From Paenibacillus aceris (GTDB lineage Bacteria; Bacillota; Bacilli; Paenibacillales; NBRC-103111), in the NCBI RefSeq assembly GCF_017874035.1, contig NZ_JAGGKV010000022.1, positions 52,597 to 116,596 of the forward strand: a stretch of DNA of 64,000 nt, read 5' to 3'. Shown here one piece after another: positions 43,856-52,913 of the stretch; position 1 is the stretch's first letter, and each line of letters opens with the position of its first letter. Under the pieces are notes generated by a model. That model was given only the letters and a program-made list of their open reading frames with translations, was not told the origin of the DNA and did no database searches. The position numbers and the translations under genes are program-made.

Positions 43856-43880
43856 GAAGCTGCTTATTATTATAAAATGG

Positions 43881-43898
43881 CGTCGTGGAGGCACGACG
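43881..43898 (+). terminator. Perfect short hairpin
   Basis: CGTCGTG and CACGACG form a 7-bp stem with a 4-base loop and are followed by only three T residues. It may be a weak terminator of the AraC gene. Confidence 0.45.
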
Positions 43899-43910
43899 TT
43901 TAGGTGAACA

Positions 43911-43942
43911 GCCTGCTCCGATTCGGGGGCGGGCTTTTTGAG
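43911..43942 (+). terminator. Terminator-like hairpin
   Basis: AGCCTGCTCC and GGGGCGGGCT pair over 10 bp with G-T wobbles and are followed by five T residues. Confidence 0.7.
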
Positions 43943-44069
43943 TTAGCTGCGGTGGTACGGGATTCCGGCAACAGCGTTAGGGCCATGCATGAAGGACTTT
44001 GGTTTGTGAAATTGTGGGACTTTCTTTGGGTTTGCCTGACTCATCTTGTGAGTCTAGCGTTTCTCTTTA

Positions 44070-44109
44070 AGCGGTCTCTAAACTGCCGCGTTTTTGAGGC
44101 CGCTTTTTC
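44070..44109 (+). terminator. Terminator-like hairpin
   Basis: AGCGGTCTC (44070-44078) and GAGGCCGCT (44096-44104) pair over 9 bp with one wobble, followed by a T tract. Confidence 0.7.
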
Positions 44110-44334
44110 TATTTTTCATAGCGGCAAACGATGTCGAAGGTCTATTGATAGCGGTTGTATTTTATGCATGGGCAGCTAGTCCGCTCTAATCTTGTCGAAT
44201 CTTAACGATGAGTAGTGAGTTTAGTGAACTTCGTGAATTTTCAGAAAATAAGGTTGATTATTGGGTTCATTTACCATAACAATGAGGATGAGTCCACAAA
44301 CTCAAAAACATTTTAGGAAATCGAAGGGTTGCAA

Positions 44335-45363
44335 ATGAAGTCAAGGAGGAAGTCGATTATTTTACTCCTGGTTTCAGCACTCATGTTGACGCTTGTCCTT
44401 GGGGGGTGTCAAGACAGTCCAGCATCGACAACGCCAGCGCCAACGACTGCTGCGGTACAAGCAACGAAAGCACCGGACCCAACCAAAGCGCCTGACGGTG
44501 GTGGCGGAAAGCCTGCGCAGTTGACAGATTTTAAGGATTCTCCGTTTCTAGCGTCAAAAGGGCTGCCACACGTGAAAGATCGCTTGCCAAGCGATTATAA
44601 ATTCACGAATGAAATACCGGAAAGCCAAATGAAGTATGAAATCGGTACATACGGCGGTGTTTTGAGAACGGTTACATCTGCGCCGAACTGGGATGCCGAC
44701 GTTTTCGTCATGAGCAATGAACCGCTGCTGAACACACCGGGTATTCTTGGTGATCAGATCACAGGTAACGTTTTGAAAGACTACAAAGTCAGCGATGACC
44801 CAAAAACGTTCACTTTCTCCATGCGTAAAGGGATGAAATGGTCGGACGGCCAGCCGGTTACAACGGAAGATGTTCGGTTTACGGTTGAGGATATTTTGAA
44901 CGATCCTGAGCTGACGCCGATTTTCCCGGTTTGGCTGCGTGGCGGCGGTGAAGCCGATGCGGCTCCGATGAAGCTGGAAGTTATCGACGATCTTAACTTC
45001 AAGCTGATCTTTGACCGTCCATACGGAGGTGTCTTGATCCGCTTCGCGATTCAAGGCTGGCGCGGTTATACAGAGCTTATCCGTCCGGCGCACTACCTCA
45101 AACAGTTCCACAAAAAATACACGCCATTGGAAAAGCTTGAGCCGCTGAAAAAGAAAGCGGAAGCTAAGCAAGTGCTGCAAGCTTCAGCGATGCTGCTGGC
45201 GATTCAGCTAGGGCTCTTGTTTATATGTAATTTCCTTTCGCATATTTTGCTGAGCGTGCCTTTTGAAACGCATATGATGCTTTTTTTAATTCTTGAAGGC
45301 GTTTTAACTCTCATGTTAGGTTGGTTTGCCATAAGTGCGGCTCGCAGGCGGGCCTTACGATAA
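44335..45363 (+). pseudogene. Oligopeptide-type binding lipoprotein truncated and fused to an unrelated membrane tail
   Basis: The 342-residue frame begins with a lipoprotein signal (lipobox LGGC, C25), a Pro/Thr/Ala-rich linker and the N-terminal part of a family 5 solute-binding protein (LKDYKVSDDPKTFTF, MRKGMKWSDGQPVTTEDVRF). Complete members have 500-650 residues, but here the homology ends near residue 278 (LEPLKKKAEA). The remaining 60 residues are two hydrophobic helices (from LLAIQLGLLFICNF) ending in ARRRALR, quite unlike a binding protein. An internal deletion that joined two genes in frame explains this best. The expected permease genes are absent. The fusion may be expressed but should not work in uptake. 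Confidence 0.78.
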
Positions 45364-45389
45364 TTTCAGATGAAGGTGGGTTGGCCCAT

Positions 45390-46211
45390 ATGGATGTAGG
45401 TGTCGTTTCACGCAGCTTTCCGCAGTTATCGAACGAAGAGGTAGCAGCGCTGCTGGCTGAGCATGGGTTCAGATGGACAGAGCTTTGCTTCTCGCAAACA
45501 GACTCCAACTATTGGCGTTACAACGGACGGAGTGATCTCAGTGAGCTAACGGATAAAAGAAGCCAAGAAATCGTAGAAACATACCGCAAACAAGGCATTG
45601 AAGTTGCCTCGATTGGCGTGTTTACGAATTTATTGGAAACCGATGAACAGGAAATGGAGGAAAATTTGCGTTATTTTGAACGGCATATGCAAATTGCAGC
45701 GGGAAACGGCGTGCCGGTCGTTGCGACAGAGTGTGGATTTATCCCGGGAAAACGGGGGATTCAAGCGGATTCGTATGAGAAGGATTTCGAGCGGCTGAAA
45801 CAGCAGATTAGCTGGCTTGGTGAACGCGCGGGACACTACGGCATTAAGTTGGCGCTTGAGCCATGCGTCCTGGATGTTGTGCCAAGTGCCAAACGAACGG
45901 CCGATTTCTTGGCGCAGGTAGGATCGCCGCACGTTCAAGTGCTCCTGGATCCTGCGAATTTAATTGCGAATAATTCGGAAGAGGAGATGTTCCGGTATTT
46001 AACGCCGCATCTGGCTTATTTTCATGGCAAGGATCGCAAAGTCAATGATACGTACGGCCGATGTGTCGGGGACGGGGATATTGACTGGGGGAAGCTGCTG
46101 AATTTGTATCATAAGCATACAGAAGGCGTTCCGTTCATTTTGGAATATGTCAATATCCACAATTTCTGTGAAATTCGCGATCGGGTGATTGCGTTTGACC
46201 AAGCCCGCTAG
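45390..46211 (+). CDS. TIM-barrel sugar isomerase/epimerase-like protein
   Basis: A 273-residue AP-endonuclease-2-type (xylose isomerase-like) TIM barrel. Predicted metal ligands include the glutamates in IKLALEPCVLD and FILEYVN, and the VQVLLDPANL and FHGKDRK strands. Family members isomerise or epimerise sugars and cyclitols; IolE, IolI and hydroxypyruvate isomerase are examples. A longer frame starts at 45321 inside the preceding remnant; the ATG at 45390 follows AAGGTGGG. The DeoR gene follows 48 bases later, so it may open the operon of the sulfatase region. Confidence 0.8.
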   Translation: MDVGVVSRSFPQLSNEEVAALLAEHGFRWTELCFSQTDSNYWRYNGRSDLSELTDKRSQEIVETYRKQGIEVASIGVFTNLLETDEQEMEENLRYFERHMQIAAGNGVPVVATECGFIPGKRGIQADSYEKDFERLKQQISWLGERAGHYGIKLALEPCVLDVVPSAKRTADFLAQVGSPHVQVLLDPANLIANNSEEEMFRYLTPHLAYFHGKDRKVNDTYGRCVGDGDIDWGKLLNLYHKHTEGVPFILEYVNIHNFCEIRDRVIAFDQAR

Positions 46212-46259
46212 TTGTGCCTATACATCGAATCGGAAATCTGAGGCTCAGGGAGGTGTTTG

Positions 46260-47021
46260 ATGATGCTAGTCGCGGAAAGGGTTCAGCACATTCTACGGCT
46301 GGTTAACGAGCGGGGAAGCATGCGCGTCACTGAACTCAGCCAGATATGCCGGGTTACCGAAGAAACGATCCGCCGGGATTTGGACCGCTTGGAGAGCGAA
46401 GGGCGACTGCTGCGCAGTTATGGCGGAGCGATCCGCCTGCAGCCGCAAACGTCTGAAACGTCATACGAGCTGCGAGAAACGGTGCATGTGCCGGAGAAGC
46501 AGCGTATTTCGGCCCAAGCTGTCAAATATGTGGAGCCGCACGATCGCATCGTCCTCGATGCGAGCTCAACGACATGGCATTTGGCGGCTCATCTGCCGGA
46601 TATTCCTCTCACTGTCATTACCAACTCCTTGAAGGTCGCTTTGGTTCTTAGTGAGAAAAAGAATGTCAGCGTCATCAGCACAGGAGGTATCCTTGTGCCT
46701 AATTCGCTTTCTTTCGTAGGGCCGCTGACGGAAGCGGCCTTGGAGGAGTATCATGTTAATAAAGCGTTCGTTTCCTGCAAAGGTGTACATATGGAACGGG
46801 GCATCAGCGAGTCAAATGAAATGCAAGCAAGGGTGAAACGGAAAATGATTGGTATGGCGGAGCAAGTATTTGTTCTTGCGGATTACAGTAAATTTGATAT
46901 GCAGGCTTTTACCATGATCGGCGCCTGGAACCAGATTCATCATCTGATTACCGACGAGCAAACGCCTGTTGATCATGTCCAGCTGCTGCAGCGCAAGTTC
47001 ATCAATGTCATTCAGGTTTAG
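46260..47021 (+). CDS. DeoR-family transcriptional regulator
   Basis: A 253-residue protein with the DeoR helix-turn-helix at the N-terminus (MRVTELSQICRVTEETIRRDLDRLESEG) and a sugar-phosphate-sensing DeoR C domain (IVLDASSTTWHLA, VITNSLKVALVL, STGGILVPNSLSFVGP). DeoR proteins usually sense a phosphorylated sugar and repress catabolic genes. GGAGG lies 6 bases before the ATG at 46260; a second ATG directly follows. Its place between a TIM barrel and the dehydrogenase-sulfatase genes suggests that it controls them. Confidence 0.87.
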   Translation: MMLVAERVQHILRLVNERGSMRVTELSQICRVTEETIRRDLDRLESEGRLLRSYGGAIRLQPQTSETSYELRETVHVPEKQRISAQAVKYVEPHDRIVLDASSTTWHLAAHLPDIPLTVITNSLKVALVLSEKKNVSVISTGGILVPNSLSFVGPLTEAALEEYHVNKAFVSCKGVHMERGISESNEMQARVKRKMIGMAEQVFVLADYSKFDMQAFTMIGAWNQIHHLITDEQTPVDHVQLLQRKFINVIQV

Positions 47022-47127
47022 TATCGGCTGAATGGCGCAATCCCCTTGTAAGATGGCTGAAACCACAATGAAAGCTTGAACTGTATGCCTTATGATAAAG
47101 ATAGAAACACAGAAAGGAAATGTACAT

Positions 47128-48051
47128 ATGGTCAATCTTCTGCGACAAAGTCAATTTATGAAGGATAAGCAAATCCCGTTTACGATTAATCGCTGCAGTC
47201 ATCATGAGCAGAATATGCCAACGGTCCATTCACATGACTTTATTGAGCTGGTTTATGTCGTCAGCGGTCAGGCGGAGCATGTGTTTGAAGGAGAATCTTA
47301 CCGTATACAAGCGGGGGATGTGTTTATCATTAATCCTGGCGAAGTGCATACGTACCGTACAGAGCCGGGAACAAGCATCGAGATTATTAATTGTCTATTT
47401 ACGCCTGAGCTGATTCATGAGTCGTTGCTGAAGGAATTAGGCGTGTCGCAGTCCATGGATTACTATTATGTGCATCCTTTCTTAAATCCTAGAGAGCGCT
47501 TTCATCACAGGCTGAATTTGATGGGGCAGGCATCGAATCATGTGCTTACTTTGCTTGAAACGATGATTGCAGAATGGGAACAACACCGACCTGGCTATTT
47601 AACGATCATTAAGCTGCAAATGCTGCAGCTGCTCATTCTGTTGTCGCGCTGCTATGCGGATTCCATTAACAAGGAGAAAAAGAGCTCACGCTCAGCGAAT
47701 CACACGATACTCGTTCGTCGGATCACCGGATTTCTGGAGCGCCATTTTGATAAAAAAATGACCATCCCCGACTTATGCGATCTGTTTAATTTGAGCAGCA
47801 GGCAGCTAAACCGGGTGTTTAAGCAGGAAACCAATCAGACCGTAACGGAGCGGATTCATGAGATCCGGATTGATCGGGCGAAGCAGTATTTGGCAGAAAG
47901 CGATGAAAAAGTGATTCATGTTGCTCAGCGTGTAGGCTATGAGGACCCGGCCTTTTTCACGCAATTGTTTCGGCGCAAGGTTGGCTGCTCGCCTGGACAG
48001 TACCGTGATTTACACGGGGAGGTACTTGATAACGCGCAAGAAGTTCATTAG
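47128..48051 (+). CDS. AraC-family transcriptional regulator
   Basis: A 307-residue regulator. The cupin part shows VHSHDFIELVYVVSGQAEHVFEG and QAGDVFIINPGEVH; the AraC domain shows IPDLCDLFNLSSRQLNRVFKQET and VIHVAQRVGYEDPAFFTQLFRRKVG. AAAGGA is 9 bases before the ATG at 47128. It precedes the first dehydrogenase of the sulfatase cluster by 20 bases, so it is probably co-transcribed and a specific activator. With the DeoR gene this unit has two regulators. Confidence 0.88.
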   Translation: MVNLLRQSQFMKDKQIPFTINRCSHHEQNMPTVHSHDFIELVYVVSGQAEHVFEGESYRIQAGDVFIINPGEVHTYRTEPGTSIEIINCLFTPELIHESLLKELGVSQSMDYYYVHPFLNPRERFHHRLNLMGQASNHVLTLLETMIAEWEQHRPGYLTIIKLQMLQLLILLSRCYADSINKEKKSSRSANHTILVRRITGFLERHFDKKMTIPDLCDLFNLSSRQLNRVFKQETNQTVTERIHEIRIDRAKQYLAESDEKVIHVAQRVGYEDPAFFTQLFRRKVGCSPGQYRDLHGEVLDNAQEVH

Positions 48052-48071
48052 GAAAACGGGAGGAATGGGCA

Positions 48072-49061
48072 ATGACGTTAAAGGTTGGGGTAGTTGGGAT
48101 AGGCAATATCGGTTCGATCCATGCAAATGTGTACCATGAACATGCGAAAACAGAGCTTGTTGCTGTATGCGACATTATCAAAGAGAAAGCAGATGCGGCT
48201 GCGGCCAAATTCGGCTGCAGAGCTTTTTATAGTGTGCAGGATATGCTGGCTAGCGGCATTCATTTGGATGCTTGTTCAATGGCAACCAAAGGGGAGGAGA
48301 ATGGCGGCGAGCATTATCAGCCAACAATGGAGCTCCTGGCAGCAGGGATTCCCGTTCTGGGAGAAAAACCGATTTCCAATCGGATTGACGAAGGGGAACG
48401 GATGGTGGCGCTCGCCAAAGAGAAGCGGCTGCCATTTGCCGTCAACCTGAATCATCGGTTTACACCCGCGGCGCTTCGCGCGAAAGAATGGGTAGAGGAA
48501 GGCCGTCTCGGTCAGTTGCACATGATTAATATGAAAATGTGGATCAATAACCCGGTCGAAACATCGCCATGGTTCCATCTGCGTGCGCTTCATCCGCACT
48601 CCTTCGATGTTATTCGCTATTTCTGCGGGGATGTGAAGCGGGTAGCCGCCTTCATGATGAAAGGCGAAAACCGGAAAATTTGGTCCAATACGCAAGTTAT
48701 GCTTGAGTTTGAAAATGGGGCAATCGGCAATCTGGTTGGCAGCTACGACGCAGGAGCCAGCTACGGCTTGGAGCGCTGCGAAGTAGTTGGCTCCAAAGGA
48801 CGCTTCGTGCTGGACGATGCTTGTGAGCACTTAACCTTCTATCCGCGCTACAGCATTGCGACGGAGAGCTACAGCTATCTGGGCGGTATGCGCCATTTCA
48901 ACGAAACGTTCAAAAGCCGCATCAGTGACTGGATTGAACAGCTGGATGCCAAGGTGCCTTACGATCAAATCAATGGCTCAGGGGAAGAAGCGTTGAAGGC
49001 GCAGACGATTATTGAAGCGGCGATTCGCTCATTTGAAACGTCAAGCATTGTTGAACTATAA
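48072..49061 (+). CDS. Gfo/Idh/MocA-family oxidoreductase (copy 1 of a tandem pair)
   Basis: A 329-residue NAD(P)-dependent dehydrogenase-type protein. The Rossmann motif is VGVVGIGNIGSIH; EKPIS near residue 99 carries the catalytic lysine. Instead of the usual D-x-x-x-H active-site pair it has HLRALHPHSFDVIRYF, a form shared with the gene at 51354, as are NLNHRFTPAA and other segments. The two are clearly paralogues within one operon. GGGAGG precedes the ATG. The substrate is probably a sugar, inositol or derivative released by the neighbouring sulfatase-like enzymes. Confidence 0.86.
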   Translation: MTLKVGVVGIGNIGSIHANVYHEHAKTELVAVCDIIKEKADAAAAKFGCRAFYSVQDMLASGIHLDACSMATKGEENGGEHYQPTMELLAAGIPVLGEKPISNRIDEGERMVALAKEKRLPFAVNLNHRFTPAALRAKEWVEEGRLGQLHMINMKMWINNPVETSPWFHLRALHPHSFDVIRYFCGDVKRVAAFMMKGENRKIWSNTQVMLEFENGAIGNLVGSYDAGASYGLERCEVVGSKGRFVLDDACEHLTFYPRYSIATESYSYLGGMRHFNETFKSRISDWIEQLDAKVPYDQINGSGEEALKAQTIIEAAIRSFETSSIVEL

Positions 49062-49079
49062 ACGGGGGAGTTGATAGGG

Positions 49080-49880
49080 ATGATTCAATTAGGGATTAAT
49101 TCCGTTTTGTTTAAAGAATTCGATTTCGCGACGGCAGCGCAGCATATTAAGCTTTGTGGGTATGACGGTGTAGAGCTGTCGGCAATCAAAGGGATGTGCG
49201 AGCACATTGAGCTTGACCGGTGGCGGGAGCAGGCTCCGGGCATTAGGAGCATCGCGAAGGAGCTTGGATTAAAGCTTTTGTCGATGGAGGTGGCGGAGCT
49301 GAACGAGACCCGGCTTCCGCTGGCTTTTGAAGCTGCGGCTGAACTCGGTATACCGGTTGTCAATGTGGGCCCAGGCGGAAAGTCGGACGTGGAAGAAGAT
49401 TTGCAATTCACAATTGAAAAGCTGACCCGGATGTCGGAGCTAGCCAAAGAGTATGGGGTGACGCTTTGCGTGAAAGCGCATGTCGGCGGCTCGATCTATA
49501 ACACGCCTACCTCATTAAGAGCGATGGAATCTATCGCAAATCCATCTTTTGGCATCGATATGGACCCCAGCCATATTTATCGGGCCGGTGAGAACCCGGA
49601 GGCTGCACTGCCGGCTGTCATCTCCCGCGTGAAGCATATACATATCCGGGACTGCAGCGGCAGGCAAGCAGGTCCGGGCACGATTGACAAGCAGGCTTGC
49701 GGGCGTGGCGACATTGATTTGATCAGCTACTGCAAAGTGCTAGTGGATAACGGCTATGAGGGTCCTGTGTGCCTCGAGGTCATCGGCGCGAAAGATCACT
49801 CACTTGCGCAGGTATCCATTGTAGCGGCTGAAAGCTATGGCTATTTGAATGCAGTCCTGAAGTCTTTTGGAGCGAGGTAA
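49080..49880 (+). CDS. TIM-barrel sugar isomerase/epimerase-like protein
   Basis: A 266-residue AP-endonuclease-2-type TIM barrel. Notable segments are YDGVELSAIKGMCEH, VNVGPGGKSDVEED, SFGIDMDPSHIYRAG, VKHIHIRDCSG and the end YEGPVCLEVIGAKDHS, which hold the usual metal-binding glutamate, aspartate and histidine set. It starts 18 bases after the dehydrogenase; the ATG at 49080 follows GGGGGAG. It probably acts together with that enzyme on a cyclitol or sugar intermediate. Reaction not known. Confidence 0.83.
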   Translation: MIQLGINSVLFKEFDFATAAQHIKLCGYDGVELSAIKGMCEHIELDRWREQAPGIRSIAKELGLKLLSMEVAELNETRLPLAFEAAAELGIPVVNVGPGGKSDVEEDLQFTIEKLTRMSELAKEYGVTLCVKAHVGGSIYNTPTSLRAMESIANPSFGIDMDPSHIYRAGENPEAALPAVISRVKHIHIRDCSGRQAGPGTIDKQACGRGDIDLISYCKVLVDNGYEGPVCLEVIGAKDHSLAQVSIVAAESYGYLNAVLKSFGAR

Positions 49881-49911
49881 ACCCATTTCAATCGGAGAAG
49901 GAGCTGTTCCC

Positions 49912-51360
49912 ATGACATCTAAATTGCCGAATTTACTTCTGCTAGGTATAGATAGTTTGCGCCGTGATCATATGAGCGGTTACGGTTACCACCGCCTGAC
50001 GACGCCGCATATTGATCAGTATAGTCAGGGGGGCGTGCTGTTTGAGCAGCATTTTTCACCCAGCATTCCGACGACTCCGGGCTATGCTTCCATGCTTACG
50101 GGGATGGACTGCTTCGGGACGGACGTTGTTGCGCTGCGTCATGGCGGACCCGTTGGCGAGCACGTAAAAATGCTTTCCGAGCTGCTGGAGGAGAATGGCT
50201 ACAATACGACATGCATCGGGTTCACAGGCAACCCATCTGCACGCGGCTTTCAGAAGTACATTGACTTCGAAGGCTGGGGACCTGACGAGACCGGCCGAAG
50301 CCCGAAGGCGGATAACCTGAACCGTGTCGCGATCCCGGAGATGAAGCGCCTTACGGAGGAGGGCAAGCCATTTTTCCTCTTTTTGCGCCACATGGATCCT
50401 CATTCGCCTTATTTGCCGCCCAAGCCGTTTGAACGGATGTTTTATGACGGCGATGAGTGTGATCCCGACAATCACTCTTTGGATGAACTTTATGCTTTTA
50501 AACCGTTTGCCGATTATTTCAGTTCCTGGTTCCCAGAAGGATGTACGGACAGCAAGTATATCGATGCGCAGTATGATGGCGCGATTGCCTATATGGATGC
50601 CGGCATTCAATCGATTTTCACGGCGCTGGAAACACTGGGTATCGAAGATGAAACACTTGTGGTCATTACGTCCGATCATGGCGAGACTTTAAATGAACAT
50701 GACTGCTACTATGACCATCATGGTCTTTATGAAACAAATTTGAGAATTCCTTTGATTCTTCGGTATCCGGGCAAGCTGCCGGCAGGAAAGCGCGTAGCCA
50801 GTTCCTCTCAAATTAAAGACGTGATGCCGACTATTGTTGAGCTTCTTGGCATTCCTTGTGACATCGCTTTCGACGGACGCAGCTTGATTCCGCTGGTCAA
50901 AGGCGAGGAGCGGGTGCCGGAAAGTGAAATGTATATTACAGAGTGCACATGGATGCGTAAACACGGCTGGCGGACCCCGGAGTGGAAACTGATCGTGGCG
51001 CTAGAGCCGGATCTGCATTTCAAGCCTCCGGTGGAGCTGTATAATTTGGTGCGTGATCCTGAGGAACTGCATAACCTTATCGATGAAGAGCCGGAAGTAG
51101 CGGCTCATCTCATGAATCGGTTAAATGCGCATATCGCGAAGCGGGAGCAAGAAACAGGGCGCGAGAATCCGATCTATACGAATTTGAATTGGCATGGGAT
51201 GGGCTGCGGTCCGTTCAAGACCTCGCAGCAGGCTTTTGATTCCATGCATATCGGTTCGCCGAGAACGGCACGATCGCTGCAAACGAAAGAGAAAGAAGTT
51301 GAGGCAGTGGCAGCTAGTGAGAGTGAAGCTGAAGAAGTGGAAGCTGACTCGACATGCTGA
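49912..51360 (+). CDS. Sulfatase-like alkaline-phosphatase-superfamily enzyme with threonine in place of formylglycine cysteine
   Basis: A 482-residue PF00884-type protein. Metal-site features are GIDSLRRDH (D14), TSDHGE (D255, H256) and the RHMDPHSPYLPP segment. The place where sulfatases have C-x-P-S-R reads T54-T-P-G-Y58 before MLTG, so there is no cysteine or serine for formylglycine and no active-site arginine. It cannot be an FGE client at that site; threonine would be the nucleophile as in other superfamily members. An in-frame GTG/TTG start lies upstream, but AAGGAG fits the ATG at 49912. The last 40 residues are an acidic tail ending in cysteine. No signal peptide. Confidence 0.86.
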   Translation: MTSKLPNLLLLGIDSLRRDHMSGYGYHRLTTPHIDQYSQGGVLFEQHFSPSIPTTPGYASMLTGMDCFGTDVVALRHGGPVGEHVKMLSELLEENGYNTTCIGFTGNPSARGFQKYIDFEGWGPDETGRSPKADNLNRVAIPEMKRLTEEGKPFFLFLRHMDPHSPYLPPKPFERMFYDGDECDPDNHSLDELYAFKPFADYFSSWFPEGCTDSKYIDAQYDGAIAYMDAGIQSIFTALETLGIEDETLVVITSDHGETLNEHDCYYDHHGLYETNLRIPLILRYPGKLPAGKRVASSSQIKDVMPTIVELLGIPCDIAFDGRSLIPLVKGEERVPESEMYITECTWMRKHGWRTPEWKLIVALEPDLHFKPPVELYNLVRDPEELHNLIDEEPEVAAHLMNRLNAHIAKREQETGRENPIYTNLNWHGMGCGPFKTSQQAFDSMHIGSPRTARSLQTKEKEVEAVAASESEAEEVEADSTC

Positions 51361-52349
51361 GGGTAGCGGTTGTCGGAGTCAATCACATCGGACGCATACA
51401 CTGCCGCTGCTACAAGGAGCATCCGGAAAGCGAACTTGTCGCGATCTGCGATTTGAACCAAACGCTCGCGGATTCGGTTGCTGCGCAGTTTGGCGTGAAA
51501 GCCTACTATGACCTGGATACAATGCTCGAAGCCGAAAAGCTCGATATCATAAGCGTGGCTACCGGTGGAATCGAAAATGGCTCTCATCATCGAGAGCCTG
51601 TTATGAAAGCCATTGCGGCTGGGAAAGACGTTCTCGTCGAGAAGCCGATTTCGAACTCATTGGAAGAAGCCAGACAAATGGTTCAGTTTGCCAAGGAAAA
51701 GGGCGTTCGCTTGGCCTGCAATCTCAATCACCGTTTCACGCCTGCTGCGAAGAAGGCGAAGCAGTGGATGGCGAATGGAGATATCGGCAACCCGCTTTTT
51801 GTGAACATGAAGCTGACGATCGGCAATCCGAATGAATCCAGTCCTTGGATCCATTTGCGCGCGCTGCACCCGCATTCATTCGATGTGATGCGCTATTTTG
51901 CAGGAGAAGTTCGCCGTGTTCAAGCTTTTCTGACGAAGGCTCCGGGCCGTACGGTCTGGTCAACGGCTTCCATTAACTTAGAGTTTGCCTCCGGCGCTGT
52001 AGGACATTTGTTGGGAAGTTACGATATGTTCGGCATTCACCCGATTGAGGCTTGTGAGGTGGCAGGCGACCAAGGCAGATTTGTTCTGGATAATGTGTAC
52101 GAATCCCTCACGTATTATCCGCACCGTCAGGAGGATTTGCGGGTATACCGAAATTCAATCATGGGCGGCATGCGAGGGTTCGATGATACGTTTCGTCTGC
52201 GACTCGATGCCTTTCTCCAGGAAGTGAAGGAGGGAGTCCCTCCTGATCAAATCGCAGCCTCAGGCGAGGATGCCCTAGCTGTCCAAGAAATTATTGAAGC
52301 TGCTATCCGCTCTCATCTAGCGAATGGTGCTGTTATTCCTATTTCCTAA
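51354..52349 (+). CDS. Gfo/Idh/MocA-family oxidoreductase (copy 2 of a tandem pair)
   Basis: A 331-residue paralogue of the gene at 48072. It has VAVVGVNHIGRIH in the Rossmann position, VEKPIS and the distinctive HLRALHPHSFDVMRYF active-site segment. The start lies inside the end of the sulfatase-like gene (7-base overlap), a sign of translational coupling. Having two diverged copies in one operon suggests that two related intermediates are oxidised or that a redox pair (oxidation then reduction) is used, as in epimerisation. The APS kinase gene follows 24 bases later. Confidence 0.86.
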   Translation: MLRVAVVGVNHIGRIHCRCYKEHPESELVAICDLNQTLADSVAAQFGVKAYYDLDTMLEAEKLDIISVATGGIENGSHHREPVMKAIAAGKDVLVEKPISNSLEEARQMVQFAKEKGVRLACNLNHRFTPAAKKAKQWMANGDIGNPLFVNMKLTIGNPNESSPWIHLRALHPHSFDVMRYFAGEVRRVQAFLTKAPGRTVWSTASINLEFASGAVGHLLGSYDMFGIHPIEACEVAGDQGRFVLDNVYESLTYYPHRQEDLRVYRNSIMGGMRGFDDTFRLRLDAFLQEVKEGVPPDQIAASGEDALAVQEIIEAAIRSHLANGAVIPIS

Positions 52350-52373
52350 AGACCGATCCGAAGGAGGAAGGTT

Positions 52374-52913
52374 ATGAGTATACATGGAGAGGTACTGTGG
52401 TTCACCGGTCTCTCAGGATCAGGCAAATCAACGACGGCTCGTGCCTTGGTTGAGCCACTTCGCGAAAGCGGCAGGAAAGTAGAACTGCTCGATGGAGACG
52501 AGCTAAGGCAGACGATTTCCCAGGGGCTGGGCTTTACCCGGGAGGATCGGATCACGAATATTAAGCGGATCGTGTTTCTTTGCAAGCTGCTGTCGCGCAA
52601 CGGCGTTACCGTCATCGTATCTGCGATCACGCCATATGAAGAAATGAGAGAGCACGCTCGTGCCGAGCTGCCCGGATATGTAGAAATTTTCGTGGATTGC
52701 CCGCTTGAAGTGTGCGAACGCCGCGATGTGAAAGGACTTTACGCCAAGGCCAGAAACGCCGAAATTAAGCAATTTACAGGCATTGGAGATCCTTACGAAA
52801 TGCCAGAGCAGCCTGACATCGTCATTCGTACGCAAATGGATGAGGTGGAGAGTAATGTTGCTCTAATCATGGATTACATGACGACGAAAACGGGACGGAG
52901 TGAGGCCGTATGA
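52374..52913 (+). CDS. cysC: Adenylylsulfate (APS) kinase
   Basis: A 179-residue kinase with the P-loop GLSGSGKST at 12-20, DGDELR at 40-45 and the APS-binding GLGFTREDRITNIKRI segment, followed by VDCPLEVCERRDVKGLY and the FTGIGDPYE lid. It phosphorylates APS to PAPS, the universal sulfate donor. AAGGAGG precedes the ATG. The stop overlaps the start of the next sulfatase-like gene (ATGA). No ATP sulfurylase, PAPS reductase or sulfotransferase is seen in this window, so its place here is not explained by ordinary sulfate assimilation. Confidence 0.92.
   Translation: MSIHGEVLWFTGLSGSGKSTTARALVEPLRESGRKVELLDGDELRQTISQGLGFTREDRITNIKRIVFLCKLLSRNGVTVIVSAITPYEEMREHARAELPGYVEIFVDCPLEVCERRDVKGLYAKARNAEIKQFTGIGDPYEMPEQPDIVIRTQMDEVESNVALIMDYMTTKTGRSEAV

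Larger units (their letters stand above)
43779..44334. other. 556-base intergenic region with several hairpins and a short tandem repeat
   Basis: No credible gene is seen. A 91-codon open frame at 43904-44179 has no ribosome site and spans terminator hairpins. The stretch holds an 8-base tandem repeat, a perfect hairpin and two terminator-like structures, listed separately. A further stem, GACTCA-TCTT-TGAGTC, lies at about 44038-44054. The region looks like decayed sequence next to a deletion-fused gene. Confidence 0.6.

Noticed and set aside
43904..44179. 91-codon open frame in the intergenic region before the fused binding-protein gene
   Set aside because: It has no ribosome site, crosses two terminator-like hairpins and its protein is Cys/Arg/Phe-rich with no recognisable family.
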